Shown here: positions 33,688 through 41,922 of the stretch, in pieces
Numbering within the stretch: position 1 is the stretch's first letter
Layout: each line of letters starts with the position of its first letter
Origin: Bacillota bacterium
GTDB taxonomy: Bacteria > Bacillota > UBA4882 > UBA8346
Length of the DNA: 64,000 bases
Assembly (NCBI GenBank): GCA_023392595.1
Contig: JAEVYU010000023.1
Coordinates: 1-64,000 of the forward strand
Reading direction: 5' to 3'
The notes under the pieces: generated by a model
The model's database searches: none
Seen by the model: the letters and a program-made list of their open reading frames with translations, nothing else
What the model was told of the DNA's origin: nothing
Position numbers and translations under genes: made by a program

Positions 33688-33746
33688 TATAATAAAGGGT
33701 AAGAACTCCTCCTTATTTTTAGCCCAGTTGATCTGGGGTTTTTTTT
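33688..33746 (+). ncRNA. Candidate C-rich small RNA with terminator
   Basis: TATAAT at 33688-33693 is followed by ACTCCTCCTT (33705-33714), which is complementary to a Shine-Dalgarno sequence. A CCCAG/CTGGG hairpin (33723-33737) and eight T follow. The product would be about 45-50 nt. The -35 region is poor. The hairpin may instead simply end the minus-strand gene at 33775. Confidence 0.35.
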
Positions 33747-33774
33747 GAAGGAGGTAAAAAAATCATCATCCGAT

Positions 33775-34116
33775 TCAAGCCCGATACGAAACCCCGTATG
33801 TGGCAACCGTTACGCTTTGAATACCCGCATTTGCATAAGGGCCGCTATTTTTGTGACTTTTCTGTTCTTTCACCGCGGCGGTAAGTTGTTGAATTTTGTC
33901 ATCCACCAGGTTTTTTTCCATTCCCAGTTGTTCAATGGCATCTTGCTTAAAACCCTTATCCATTTTACTTTTGCTGACAGCCTTGACTTCTTTGTTCAAT
34001 AAATCCTTAAAGCTTTTTAAGGTTTTAATATCCTTTTGGTATTCCTCAATTTGAGCTTTGGATGATTTGGCTACCGGCGTGGCATAGCTTGCGGCAGCAA
34101 CTGATGTAATAACCAT
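33775..34116 (-). CDS. Hypothetical helical protein (113 aa)
   Basis: 113 residues, strong RBS AAAGGAGG before the ATG. A short Ala/Ser-rich N-terminus (MVITSVAAASYATPVAKSS) precedes a Lys/Glu-rich coiled-coil region (about 20-88) and a Gly/Tyr tail. I recognise no family; the N-terminus is too weak for a confident signal peptide. It is divergent from the membrane/spermidine-synthase gene, with about 200 bases between. Confidence 0.65.
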   Translation of the reverse strand: MVITSVAAASYATPVAKSSKAQIEEYQKDIKTLKSFKDLLNKEVKAVSKSKMDKGFKQDAIEQLGMEKNLVDDKIQQLTAAVKEQKSHKNSGPYANAGIQSVTVATYGVSYRA

Positions 34117-34314
34117 AATTTTTCCTCCTTTATTGAGTTATTTCTTCAATAGATTATCGGAAATATTAAAAAAAAGTTGAGCTTTTCTTTCAAGAAAATC
34201 CCCGGCCACTTTCCCACGATTTTAGATACTCCTTACAATATTCCGCGTGAAGGAATTAGACGAATGTAACGCGAATGATTTGTTTGTCCAATCGATTACA
34301 AGGAGGGCTCTTTG

Positions 34315-35913
34315 GTGTTGCAAGGGATCGTTTTTTTATGCGGAGCGGTTTTAATGTCCTTGGAAATGGTCGGTAGCCGGCTGCTGGCCCCGACATTCGG
34401 ATCTTCGATTTATGTTTGGGGGGCTTTGATTGTCGTCGTGATGGCCGCGCTAACCTTGGGATATTATTGCGGAGGCCGTATTGCAGACAAGTATCCCCAT
34501 TACCGGATCATGGGAGCGATATTGGCACTCACCGGGGGTTATATTGGATTTTTACCTTTTTGGGCGGGAGCAGTCACCGGTTCTTTCGGCACATGGGAAC
34601 CAAGGCTGGGTTCGCTCTTCGTATCGATGATATTTTTCTTCGTGCCAAGCGTTTTGCTGGCAACCATTTCTCCGTTCGGAATTAAACTTGCTACCCGCAA
34701 CCTAACTACAATCGGCAATACTGCAGGTTATATGGCTGCGGTCTCCAGTGCCGGAAGCATTATTGGCACCTTACTAACCTCCTTTTTCCTCATTCCGGCC
34801 ATGGGCGTCCGCAATATTGTGCATACCCTGGGAGTTATCCTGCTGTTCCTGTCGTTAATTATGTTTTTAGCCGCCCGGCAGGGTAACGGGAGCCCTCGGG
34901 AGTCAGGTGGCGAACCGGCGCCAAAATCACTGTACATGATGATTTTCTTTGTACTGATAGGCGTTATCTCCTTAACCGCTTTATGGGCTTTATCCGGGAG
35001 CAGGATAACCCGGGATTGGTTTTATGAAGTACTCTATGAGCGCGACTCCCTGTATCATCACATCCGAGTCGTTCAGGACAGCACATCGCGGCGGTTACAT
35101 TTTGATGAGTCCTTCCAAAGCGAAATGAATTTGAAAAACCCCCTGGAAATGGTTTTCCCTTACACATCTTACTTGCATCTGGGAGTGGTGGCCCATCCCG
35201 AACCGTCCCGCGTTTTGTTTATCGGCCTGGGCGGGGGATCGGCGCCCAAAAAATTCCTTCACGACTACCCATCGTTAAAAGCTGTCGACGTTGTTGAAAT
35301 TGATCCCGAGGTCATCAAAGTCGCCCGGAAATATTTCGAATTGCCAAGTAACCCCAAACTGAGAATTTTCGCCCAGGATGGCCGTATTTTTGTAGAGAAA
35401 ATAGCCCGGGAAATTGCCGCGGGCCGGTCCGCTCCTTACGATATGGTGATTATTGATGCCTACAACGCCAGTTCCATCCCGTACCATTTGACAACCAAAG
35501 AATTTGTTTCTGCGGTCCGCCAAACGCTGTCCCTGGATGGTGTGATAGTTTCGAACATTATTGGCGCATTCGCCGGACAGTCAAGCAAGTTATTGCGCTC
35601 CATGACTCGTACAGTGGCCGCGGTCTTCCCCCAAGTCTATCTCTTTCCAATCTGGAATTTACAAGGCAAAGAAGACAATTCGGAAAACAACATCATCTTG
35701 ATAGCCACTGTCAATCCCCGTTATTGGGATAGCGCGACATGGCGGGAGCGAGCGAACTCACTCTACCTCTCAAAGGCGATCAAGGAAAAGGTTCCGGAAT
35801 ATGTTAAGACCTTAGCGGATGACGATTGGATCCGCGATAAATCGTGGCTTGCCAAAATGCCACTGCTCACGGACGATTTTGCCCCGGTAGATACTCTGAA
35901 GAATCCATTATAA
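34315..35913 (+). CDS. Fused membrane protein / spermidine synthase-like methyltransferase fold
   Basis: 532 residues from GTG at 34315 (AGGAGG, 8-nt spacing); TTG three bases earlier is the alternative. About seven membrane spans cover residues 1-235 (first one VFLCGAVLMSLEMVGSRLLA). The C-terminal half has the aminopropyltransferase fold: VLFIGLGGGSAPKKF (nucleotide-binding loop), VDVVEIDPEVIKVA, and MVIIDAYNASSIPYHLTTKE. Such fused proteins are common in bacteria. Few have been tested, and polyamine synthesis is not assured because the active-site region is variable. No polyamine genes are adjacent. Confidence 0.85.
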   Translation: MLQGIVFLCGAVLMSLEMVGSRLLAPTFGSSIYVWGALIVVVMAALTLGYYCGGRIADKYPHYRIMGAILALTGGYIGFLPFWAGAVTGSFGTWEPRLGSLFVSMIFFFVPSVLLATISPFGIKLATRNLTTIGNTAGYMAAVSSAGSIIGTLLTSFFLIPAMGVRNIVHTLGVILLFLSLIMFLAARQGNGSPRESGGEPAPKSLYMMIFFVLIGVISLTALWALSGSRITRDWFYEVLYERDSLYHHIRVVQDSTSRRLHFDESFQSEMNLKNPLEMVFPYTSYLHLGVVAHPEPSRVLFIGLGGGSAPKKFLHDYPSLKAVDVVEIDPEVIKVARKYFELPSNPKLRIFAQDGRIFVEKIAREIAAGRSAPYDMVIIDAYNASSIPYHLTTKEFVSAVRQTLSLDGVIVSNIIGAFAGQSSKLLRSMTRTVAAVFPQVYLFPIWNLQGKEDNSENNIILIATVNPRYWDSATWRERANSLYLSKAIKEKVPEYVKTLADDDWIRDKSWLAKMPLLTDDFAPVDTLKNPL

Positions 35914-35942
35914 GGGATTTATCGCCGAAGTCTTTTACAATC

Positions 35943-35998
35943 GATATACAGTATACCGGATTAAGCTTCATCTCTGCTTACTTTCTATACTGTATATC
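35943..35998. terminator. 13-bp inverted repeat with nested hairpin between convergent genes
   Basis: Arms 35943-35955 and 35986-35998 (core ATACAGTATA/TATACTGTAT) are perfect. Inside the 30-base loop TAAGC (35962-35966) pairs with GCTTA (35976-35980). Lies between the stops of convergent genes, so it may end both transcripts, though the stem is AT-rich and lacks U-runs. Confidence 0.5.
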
Positions 35999-36023
35999 TC
36001 TAAGATAATAAGCCGTTTGATCC

Positions 36024-37385
36024 TTAATTTCCCGGCAATCCAAGGATTACGGTCGTTCCTTTATGTTCCGCACTCAAGATCTTCAGAAAGCCATGATGCT
36101 GTTTCATGACTGCAAAACAATAAGTAAGTCCCAATCCAAGATTTCCCCCACCCTTTTTGGTCGAATAAAAAGGTTCCAATATATGTTTTTTGTTATATTG
36201 GCTAATACCGCTCCCACTGTCGCAAACCTCAAGATGAACAAAATATCTTTTGATATAGACCGAGAAATTGATTAAGCCGCCTTGCGGCATAGCCTCGATG
36301 GAGTTATATATAATATTGATAAGTACTTCTTTGATATGAACCCGGTCACAATGAATAATGAAGGATTTCTCCTGATAATGTTGGGTGACATTGATATTCC
36401 TTATGGCAAATATTTTCTCCATCGAATCGACTACTTCTCTCACCAATTGATTAACGTCTATCTCCTCGATCAGAAGAACAACCGGCTTGGTTTTTTCCGA
36501 AAACCGCCTTGCTAAATCCTCCAAATGGCGCGAGGCGTTTTCAATAATCCGAATATTTTTCATTCCTTCCTGAGAATTCTCTTTTTTTAGATTCTCGGCA
36601 GCAATGTTAATCAATTGCAACTCATTGCGAATGGCGTGATTGATTAAAGAGGCGCCTGAATTAAAGACCCGAATCGACTGATCCATGAAATCATCTTCAA
36701 AACTCAATTTCAAACCGATAAAACCGCTCCGGCCGATGGCAATCAATATTGTTAAAAAGATAAACGTCCCGAAAATTCCGGTTAAATTGGTGAAATCATG
36801 GTTACCCAAAACCGGCTTAACATAGGCCACCCAGGTAATCAACAACGAAGGCAGCGTCATATAAGCAATAATCATTTTTTGCCTTTTGATTTTGGGGGTT
36901 TTTTCAACCGCCAAGGCGTAACAAAGCAAGATATTGCTCAGCAAAACATATAATACACTCCATGATGAAATTAACCACCAAAAGTTGGGCAAATAGTCGG
37001 GATAGTAATAGACAAAACTCTGTCCGGGGTTGAATGCATCGACACCAAAACCAATAACTACCGGGATCAACGTGAGGAGACTGAGTATATTTTTTTTCCG
37101 TTGATCATGATCAAAAATACCTGCCACAGAAAATGCCGCATTCAATAAAAAATAGGGACTCATTCGATAAGATAGCACTGAACATATCCTGGCCAGGAGA
37201 TGCGGGAAAGCAAACGGATCCAAATGCAACTCAGGATGCGGCTCCAGGGTGATGGCGATGAGTCCTAAAGAAAACGCCGTTATATAGCCTGCATAATAAA
37301 AAGCCACTTTCGATTTCTGCTTACAAAAAAGAACAAAAAGACTACCGGAAATAATACTGAGTGCCACAAAAACAATAAACTTCAA
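36024..37385 (-). CDS. Orphan membrane sensor histidine kinase
   Basis: 453 residues. The N-terminal half (1-225) has about seven membrane spans and no recognisable ligand domain. The H-box is SGASLINHAIRNELQ with His250, followed by a complete HATPase domain: N-box INIIYNSIEAMPQGG, DSGSGIS, and GGGNLGLGLTYC. There is no cognate response regulator next to it. It resembles sporulation-type or KinB-like membrane kinases in layout, and the sporulation setting fits, but this is inference. Divergent from the LysM gene. Confidence 0.85.
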   Translation of the reverse strand: MKFIVFVALSIISGSLFVLFCKQKSKVAFYYAGYITAFSLGLIAITLEPHPELHLDPFAFPHLLARICSVLSYRMSPYFLLNAAFSVAGIFDHDQRKKNILSLLTLIPVVIGFGVDAFNPGQSFVYYYPDYLPNFWWLISSWSVLYVLLSNILLCYALAVEKTPKIKRQKMIIAYMTLPSLLITWVAYVKPVLGNHDFTNLTGIFGTFIFLTILIAIGRSGFIGLKLSFEDDFMDQSIRVFNSGASLINHAIRNELQLINIAAENLKKENSQEGMKNIRIIENASRHLEDLARRFSEKTKPVVLLIEEIDVNQLVREVVDSMEKIFAIRNINVTQHYQEKSFIIHCDRVHIKEVLINIIYNSIEAMPQGGLINFSVYIKRYFVHLEVCDSGSGISQYNKKHILEPFYSTKKGGGNLGLGLTYCFAVMKQHHGFLKILSAEHKGTTVILGLPGN

Positions 37386-37634
37386 AATGTTCTCCTTGCC
37401 AAGTAAAATTCAAACTAAATTGAGCAATCATACCTTTAATTCGATAATCATAGATAAAAACCTTTTGCATGAAAGATCGAAATTATCGTAATTGATAATT
37501 CACGCACAGGAGTGTATCTGGGCATTTTAAAAATGCAACATCATTTCGCTAATTGTGTTTTCGGCACAATGCCAATTAGAATACCGCTTCATACAATGTA
37601 CTAACAAAAGCCTTTAATAAAAGACGAGGTGAAG

Positions 37635-37931
37635 ATGTCAATGAATAACAGTTCGGAAATCTTTCAATATATCATCCAGCCCGAAGATACCATATGGGAG
37701 TTGGCGGAAGAGTTTAACACCACTGAAGAGGGAATCTTGACAGCCAATCCCGGTCTAGATCCTTATAATATGTATATCAATCAAGTGATTAATATCCCCG
37801 GCAATGCCGTAACAGCCCAACAGTACAGACGGTATTATAGATATAGACGCCCTTACTATTACCGTCCTTACAGATATCCATATCGCCCTTATCGTCGGCC
37901 ATATTACCCTCCTTATTATCGGCCCTATTAG
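37635..37931 (+). CDS. LysM protein with Tyr/Arg/Pro-rich tail, probable spore-coat type
   Basis: 98 residues from ATG at 37635 (GAGG, 5-nt spacing). Residues 7-58 form one LysM domain (YIIQPEDTIWELAEEFN, ANPGLDPYNMYINQVINIPG). The last 37 residues are almost only Tyr, Arg and Pro. LysM binds N-acetylglucosamine polymers, and Tyr-rich tails are typical of cross-linked spore coat or cortex-associated proteins. No signal peptide is present, which fits assembly in the mother cell. It stands alone with a strong terminator 30 bases after the stop. Confidence 0.8.
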   Translation: MSMNNSSEIFQYIIQPEDTIWELAEEFNTTEEGILTANPGLDPYNMYINQVINIPGNAVTAQQYRRYYRYRRPYYYRPYRYPYRPYRRPYYPPYYRPY

Positions 37932-37960
37932 CCATACTAACGTCGATCTTTAAGCGGACT

Positions 37961-38002
37961 AAAAAAGACTATAGCCTTCATTCCCAGGCTTATAGTCTTT
38001 TT
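37961..38002 (+). terminator. Intrinsic terminator after the LysM gene
   Basis: A-rich 5' flank, stem GACTATAGCC / GGCTTATAGTC with one bulge, then TTTTTC. Confidence 0.85.
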
Positions 38003-38083
38003 CAGGATTCGGACGGCAATTTTAAACTATTGGAACTGAATTTCCAAAAAGCCTCCTCGATATGAACGAATCCTATCTATTTT

Positions 38084-38139
38084 AAAAAAGGCGCCAAAGC
38101 CGTTACGCCCCGTAAAGGTATCGCCGACTCCAGCGCCTT
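38084..38139 (-). terminator. Terminator after the HAD gene
   Basis: Minus strand: AAGGCGC (38133-38139) pairs with GCGCCTT (38088-38094) across a 38-base loop and is followed by a T-run. It lies 28 bases after the HAD stop. Confidence 0.55.
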
Positions 38140-38166
38140 AAGAGTTTTCACAAACGGGCAATCGAT

Positions 38167-38793
38167 TCAATTTGCACTCACAACCCTAACAACCTCTAGC
38201 GGATTGATGAACCGGTGCTGCGCACCTTGAAATTCCCTGCGTTCCGCCCCCCAGACCGCCAAGCCGAAATCAACCTCGGCACCCTTGGCTGCCAATAAAT
38301 CATTTTCGGTGTCACCAATATAAATCATCTGCTTCGGCCTTACATTGACAAGATCCATGATTTTAAAAATGGGTTCAGAATCCGGCTTATGCCTGATGGT
38401 ATCATCAGCGCAGACTGTAAACGGAAAATACTTTTGAAGCCCGAAAGGGTTTAAATCATCTTTTAATTCTTGCCGTGTTTTCGAAGTCACAATTCCGGTT
38501 TTAATCCCTAAGCTCATAAGCTTTTTAAGGAGAACTTCGATATCTCTAAAAACTTCGACACAAGGATAATAGTCTTTTAAATATCGATTCCACCGTATAT
38601 TGGCGGCTTCAACATCTTTGACTCCCAATCTTTTTAATGCTTCCACACCCGTTAAGCCCATAATAAATGATAAATCATTTCCAGGGTCTATGATGGAAGC
38701 TTCCTCCCGAAGGAGTTTCTGCAAAGATAGTACGGAAGCTTTTTCAGTGTCAATCAATGTGCCATCCACATCAAAAATCACGCATTCGTACAT
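38167..38793 (-). CDS. HAD-family phosphatase (PGP/PgmB-like)
   Basis: 208 residues. HAD motif I DVDGTLID (nucleophile Asp9 and Asp11), motif II Ser/Thr in IVTSKT, motif III Lys in RHKPDSEP, and motif IV GDTENDLLAA. A helical cap is inserted after motif I, as in phosphoglycolate phosphatase-like enzymes. It dephosphorylates a small sugar phosphate or similar; substrate unknown. It overlaps the end of the DeoR-type regulator gene by 16 bases, so the pair is one operon and the regulator probably senses a related sugar phosphate. Confidence 0.85.
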   Translation of the reverse strand: MYECVIFDVDGTLIDTEKASVLSLQKLLREEASIIDPGNDLSFIMGLTGVEALKRLGVKDVEAANIRWNRYLKDYYPCVEVFRDIEVLLKKLMSLGIKTGIVTSKTRQELKDDLNPFGLQKYFPFTVCADDTIRHKPDSEPIFKIMDLVNVRPKQMIYIGDTENDLLAAKGAEVDFGLAVWGAERREFQGAQHRFINPLEVVRVVSAN

Positions 38794-39572
38794 GAAGTCT
38801 CCTCATCTTGCTGTAATATGATGGTTTCAACTCCGGCATTTTCGATAATTTCACGCAATTCTTCGGAAGGAGGCTGGTCGGTAATGAAGGTATTAATGAC
38901 CGAAAAATCCAGCACTTTAAAAAAAGAACATTTCTCGAACTTGGTATGGTCCGCCACCAAAATAACTTGTTCAGCCCTTTTTATTAATTCCCGCTTAAAA
39001 TGAACATCATCTTCATGATAATAATAAATTCCTTCATGGTTAATCCCGACAGCGCCGAGAAAAACCTTGTTAAATCGATAATCGGCCAACTTTTTCAATG
39101 AATCGTAGCTCATTACATTCCGGGACTCGGGGGAAATCAAGCCTCCCAAAAGATAAGTTTGAATGTTCGGGTACTCCATGAGCATCCAGGCATTGTCCAG
39201 CGACTGGGTTACAACTTTTAGAGAATTCACCCGCAGATGGGAAATCATACATTTCACCGTGGTCGATACATCCAAAAAAACAAGTTCGTTTTCCCGGACA
39301 AAAGTGGCGGCATATTGACCCAACTTTTGTTTAATCTCGATCTCATTATTTTGCCGTTCTGCATATTGGTTTAATTTATGGATGAATTTGGTAATGGCAA
39401 TTCCGCCGTGGGTGCGGATTACGGCTCCTTGCTGGGTCAATTTTACAACATCCCTGCGGGCGGTATCCCGGGAAACTTGAAACATATCACAAATATCATT
39501 GACCGTCATGGACTCGCTTTTTTCCAAGTGCTCCATGATCCGATACAATCTTTCTTCCTGATAAATTTCCAC
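38778..39572 (-). CDS. DeoR-family transcriptional repressor
   Basis: 264 residues from a GTG start with GGAGGTGA just upstream. N-terminal winged helix (SMTVNDICDMFQVSRDTARR, then LTQQGAVIRTHGGI), followed by the DeoR effector domain (DVSTTVKCM, KVFLGAVGINHEGIYYYHE) that binds sugar phosphates. It is co-transcribed with the HAD phosphatase. Two exact 12-base direct repeats overlap and follow its promoter, which points to autoregulation. Confidence 0.92.
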   Translation of the reverse strand: MEIYQEERLYRIMEHLEKSESMTVNDICDMFQVSRDTARRDVVKLTQQGAVIRTHGGIAITKFIHKLNQYAERQNNEIEIKQKLGQYAATFVRENELVFLDVSTTVKCMISHLRVNSLKVVTQSLDNAWMLMEYPNIQTYLLGGLISPESRNVMSYDSLKKLADYRFNKVFLGAVGINHEGIYYYHEDDVHFKRELIKRAEQVILVADHTKFEKCSFFKVLDFSVINTFITDQPPSEELREIIENAGVETIILQQDEETSCTNA

Positions 39573-39585
39573 TCACCTCCATTCC

Positions 39586-39614
39586 ATTATACGTATTTGT
39601 CGTCAAATATGCAA
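39586..39614 (-). promoter_or_regulatory. Promoter of the deoR-HAD operon
   Basis: Minus strand: -35 TTGCAT (39609-39614), 17-base spacer, -10 TATAAT (39586-39591). The -10 overlaps operator copy 1. Confidence 0.75.
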
Positions 39615-39651
39615 GTACATTTAAGTATTTTTAATCATTTATACGTATTTG
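39588..39651. promoter_or_regulatory. DeoR-type operator: two 12-bp direct repeats
   Basis: TATACGTATTTG occurs exactly at 39588-39599 and 39640-39651, 52 bases apart, close to five helical turns. One copy covers the -10 box and the other lies upstream of -35, a layout suited to repression by looping. Confidence 0.75.
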
Positions 39652-39763
39652 AATTTCCTTCAGTGCCCGGAAAGAATTTCATACCCAATAATAAAACCGC
39701 TGGCTATCATTTTCCACGGCTTGTTTCAATTCTCTCAGAAATCTTTATCGACTGCCTTACCGT

Positions 39764-40744
39764 TTAAAATAAAAGGTCCAAAAACTCCATCAGGGTGACA
39801 CCGGCCAAGTATTCCTCAAAACAGAACCCGGACAAACTATCCGAAATGGCTTTTCTTTCATGCCTCACTCCAACGAGGGCTTGTTCAATTTGGCAAATAT
39901 CGGATTTGCCGAAAAAATCCCCGAAAACACGGGCATTTCGGATTACTCCGGTTTTTACATTCAAGAAGACTTCCACCGACCCGCCTTGAAATCGGGCTTT
40001 ATTTTGAAGGTTATATTCCGGTGAAATGCCGTAATTCCAGTTCCAAGCGGCATACTTTCCTTGCGCGGACTCATTCACTCTCTCCATATCCATCGAAGTT
40101 AGTCTGTAAATTTCATAATGATCCCGGTCCGTTTTCACTTCATCGACTATCATCATTTTCAGCTCTTCAATTGTGATCGGTTCGGCAAGATGGCTTTGAA
40201 TGTTGGTAATCCGGCTGGCAACCGACTTGACTCCCTTCCCTTCAAACTTAGACGGATTGACCTGCAAAGCGGCGCTAATATCGGGAATAACAGCCGAAAA
40301 AAGAATCGTTCCATGGTGTAACAATCGGTCCCTATATTTATACTGAGCGTTCCCTGAAAATTTTTGTCCGGAGATGCAGAGATCGTTTCTTCCCGAAAGT
40401 TCGGCCTGAACGCCCAATTTGCGTAATACGGCGATAATGGGAGCGGTGAATTTGGAAAAATCACAAAAACTATCATCCAGGTCATTGACGATAAAGGTGA
40501 AGTTCAAATTGCCCAAATCGTGATAGACCGCCCCGCCTCCGGAAAGCCTCCGGACAACTTTGATATGATGTTTCCTGACATAATCAAGATTAATTTCTCC
40601 CAGAGTATTCTGATTTTTTCCCACCACAATACAGGGAGAATTACGCCAGAGCATGAAGCATTCTTGAGCGAATTCTTTCAATAAATACTCTTCCAGGGCC
40701 AAATTAAAGTAAGGGTCTACATTGTCATTGACAATATATAACAT
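39764..40744 (-). CDS. lplA: Lipoate-protein ligase A
   Basis: 326 residues, close to LplA length. The adenylation/ligase domain has RRLSGGGAVYHDLGN (lipoyl-binding loop) and the GQKFSGNAQ motif with its Lys. A small C-terminal domain follows (about 250-326). It activates free lipoate with ATP and attaches it to E2 or GcvH subunits. The gene stands alone, with GGAGG 9 nt before the ATG. Confidence 0.92.
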   Translation of the reverse strand: MLYIVNDNVDPYFNLALEEYLLKEFAQECFMLWRNSPCIVVGKNQNTLGEINLDYVRKHHIKVVRRLSGGGAVYHDLGNLNFTFIVNDLDDSFCDFSKFTAPIIAVLRKLGVQAELSGRNDLCISGQKFSGNAQYKYRDRLLHHGTILFSAVIPDISAALQVNPSKFEGKGVKSVASRITNIQSHLAEPITIEELKMMIVDEVKTDRDHYEIYRLTSMDMERVNESAQGKYAAWNWNYGISPEYNLQNKARFQGGSVEVFLNVKTGVIRNARVFGDFFGKSDICQIEQALVGVRHERKAISDSLSGFCFEEYLAGVTLMEFLDLLF

Positions 40745-41119
40745 GTGGAACCTCCATCAAGCTTTGGTGATTTTGGGTTTTGGTTTCATATTTCACTCCC
40801 ATAGCCAATTCTAAAAATTAATTTTCGCTATTATTATACCATGATTCTTCAGAAGTTGATTTTGGGGCTATGATATCCTGTCTTTACTTCTTATTCATGA
40901 CAATGATACTTTCGTGATTAAAAATGCCTTTCTGATTTATAAGGACAAATAGCGGTTGAAGACTGCGAAAACCAGTTGCGGTTAAGCTACGTAAGGGGAA
41001 AGGATTTTTAATTCTCCGTAGCTTTCGAATAAGGTATTTTATCTTTTGTTGAAATGTAAGTTGATATCTCCTTTATGGATGCCTAGCGTATAATATTTTT
41101 CCAGGATTCATTTAACCAT
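40745..41119. other. Intergenic region with an unexplained stem
   Basis: AAGCTACG (40984-40991) pairs with CGTAGCTT (41017-41024). GCGGTT occurs twice upstream (near 40952 and 40977). No gene. I could not match the segment to a known riboswitch or RNA family. Confidence 0.4.
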
Positions 41120-41758
41120 TCAAAAATAATATATGATCGTAACTGTAATTCCCTTTGAATTCCAAGAAGGGTTATGTTCCGTCGCCTTGAAATCCGTTTT
41201 TAAACCATGCCATTCCCATTGTCCGTTTGAAACATGCATCCATTTGTATCCAACATTTAATACAGTCTTTTCACCGATTAGACAACTTAATTTAGGCCCA
41301 ACCCGCCACATAAAATCATAAAAATCGCCATTAGTCGGAAAATTCTCGTTCCAAAAAATCAGGGCTCCACTCATATCCAAAGAAAGTTCAATAACGTCCC
41401 CGCTGCTATACCCCAAAAAGTTCATCCCCATTAATCTAAGCCGAATCATACCCGTTGGCCCAAGGCCCCAGGCATCACAGTTACTATAACCCCCCCTACG
41501 GGTCATATCTCCCCATGCCCGGGTAAGGGTTAATCCACTAAGAACCGTTACAAAGTCATCGGCATAATTTACTTTTTGTAAGTTGAGTGATACGGTATCG
41601 ATATCGCGATCCTTTTCATGAAGAGGAGCAAAATATTCCAGCTCCATCTCGGGTTGGGTATCCTGATTTTCCAGATAACCAAAAGCATTTGACGCACCCG
41701 CAACTAATAAAATTATTGCGATGAATATAAAAAGAGCAAATTTCCGCATCATTATCAT
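41120..41758 (-). CDS. PagL-like lipid A 3-O-deacylase / outer-membrane barrel
   Basis: 212 residues. A signal peptide (FALFIFIAIILLVAGASNAFG) is followed by a beta-rich barrel ending in ...IIYYF. The C-terminal part carries GYKWMHVSNGQ (His175 and Ser177) and EHNPSWNSKG, close to the catalytic H-x-S and downstream Glu/Asn region of PagL. PagL removes the 3-O acyl chain of lipid A in the outer membrane. The spacing of the putative third residue (Glu193) differs somewhat from PagL, so the activity is not certain. The gene is AT-rich compared with its surroundings. Confidence 0.65.
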   Translation of the reverse strand: MIMMRKFALFIFIAIILLVAGASNAFGYLENQDTQPEMELEYFAPLHEKDRDIDTVSLNLQKVNYADDFVTVLSGLTLTRAWGDMTRRGGYSNCDAWGLGPTGMIRLRLMGMNFLGYSSGDVIELSLDMSGALIFWNENFPTNGDFYDFMWRVGPKLSCLIGEKTVLNVGYKWMHVSNGQWEWHGLKTDFKATEHNPSWNSKGITVTIIYYF

Positions 41759-41922
41759 TTCTCGGTTGTATCATTTTAGGATAATATTTTATTTTTTTAT
41801 TTTCGCTATTTTCAAATAATTGTTGACCATTTTAATATCGAAACCCCTTGCAAATAATAGCGAAATCCTTTGCGCTGAATAGCAGCAAAGATACTTACCT
41901 GCCCCGCTATCGAACTATTCCA

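Noticed and set aside
33745..34002. 85-codon plus-strand frame after GAAGGAGG
   Set aside because: Antisense to the better-supported 113-residue minus-strand gene, and the peptide is of shadow type. The apparent ribosome site was the only support.
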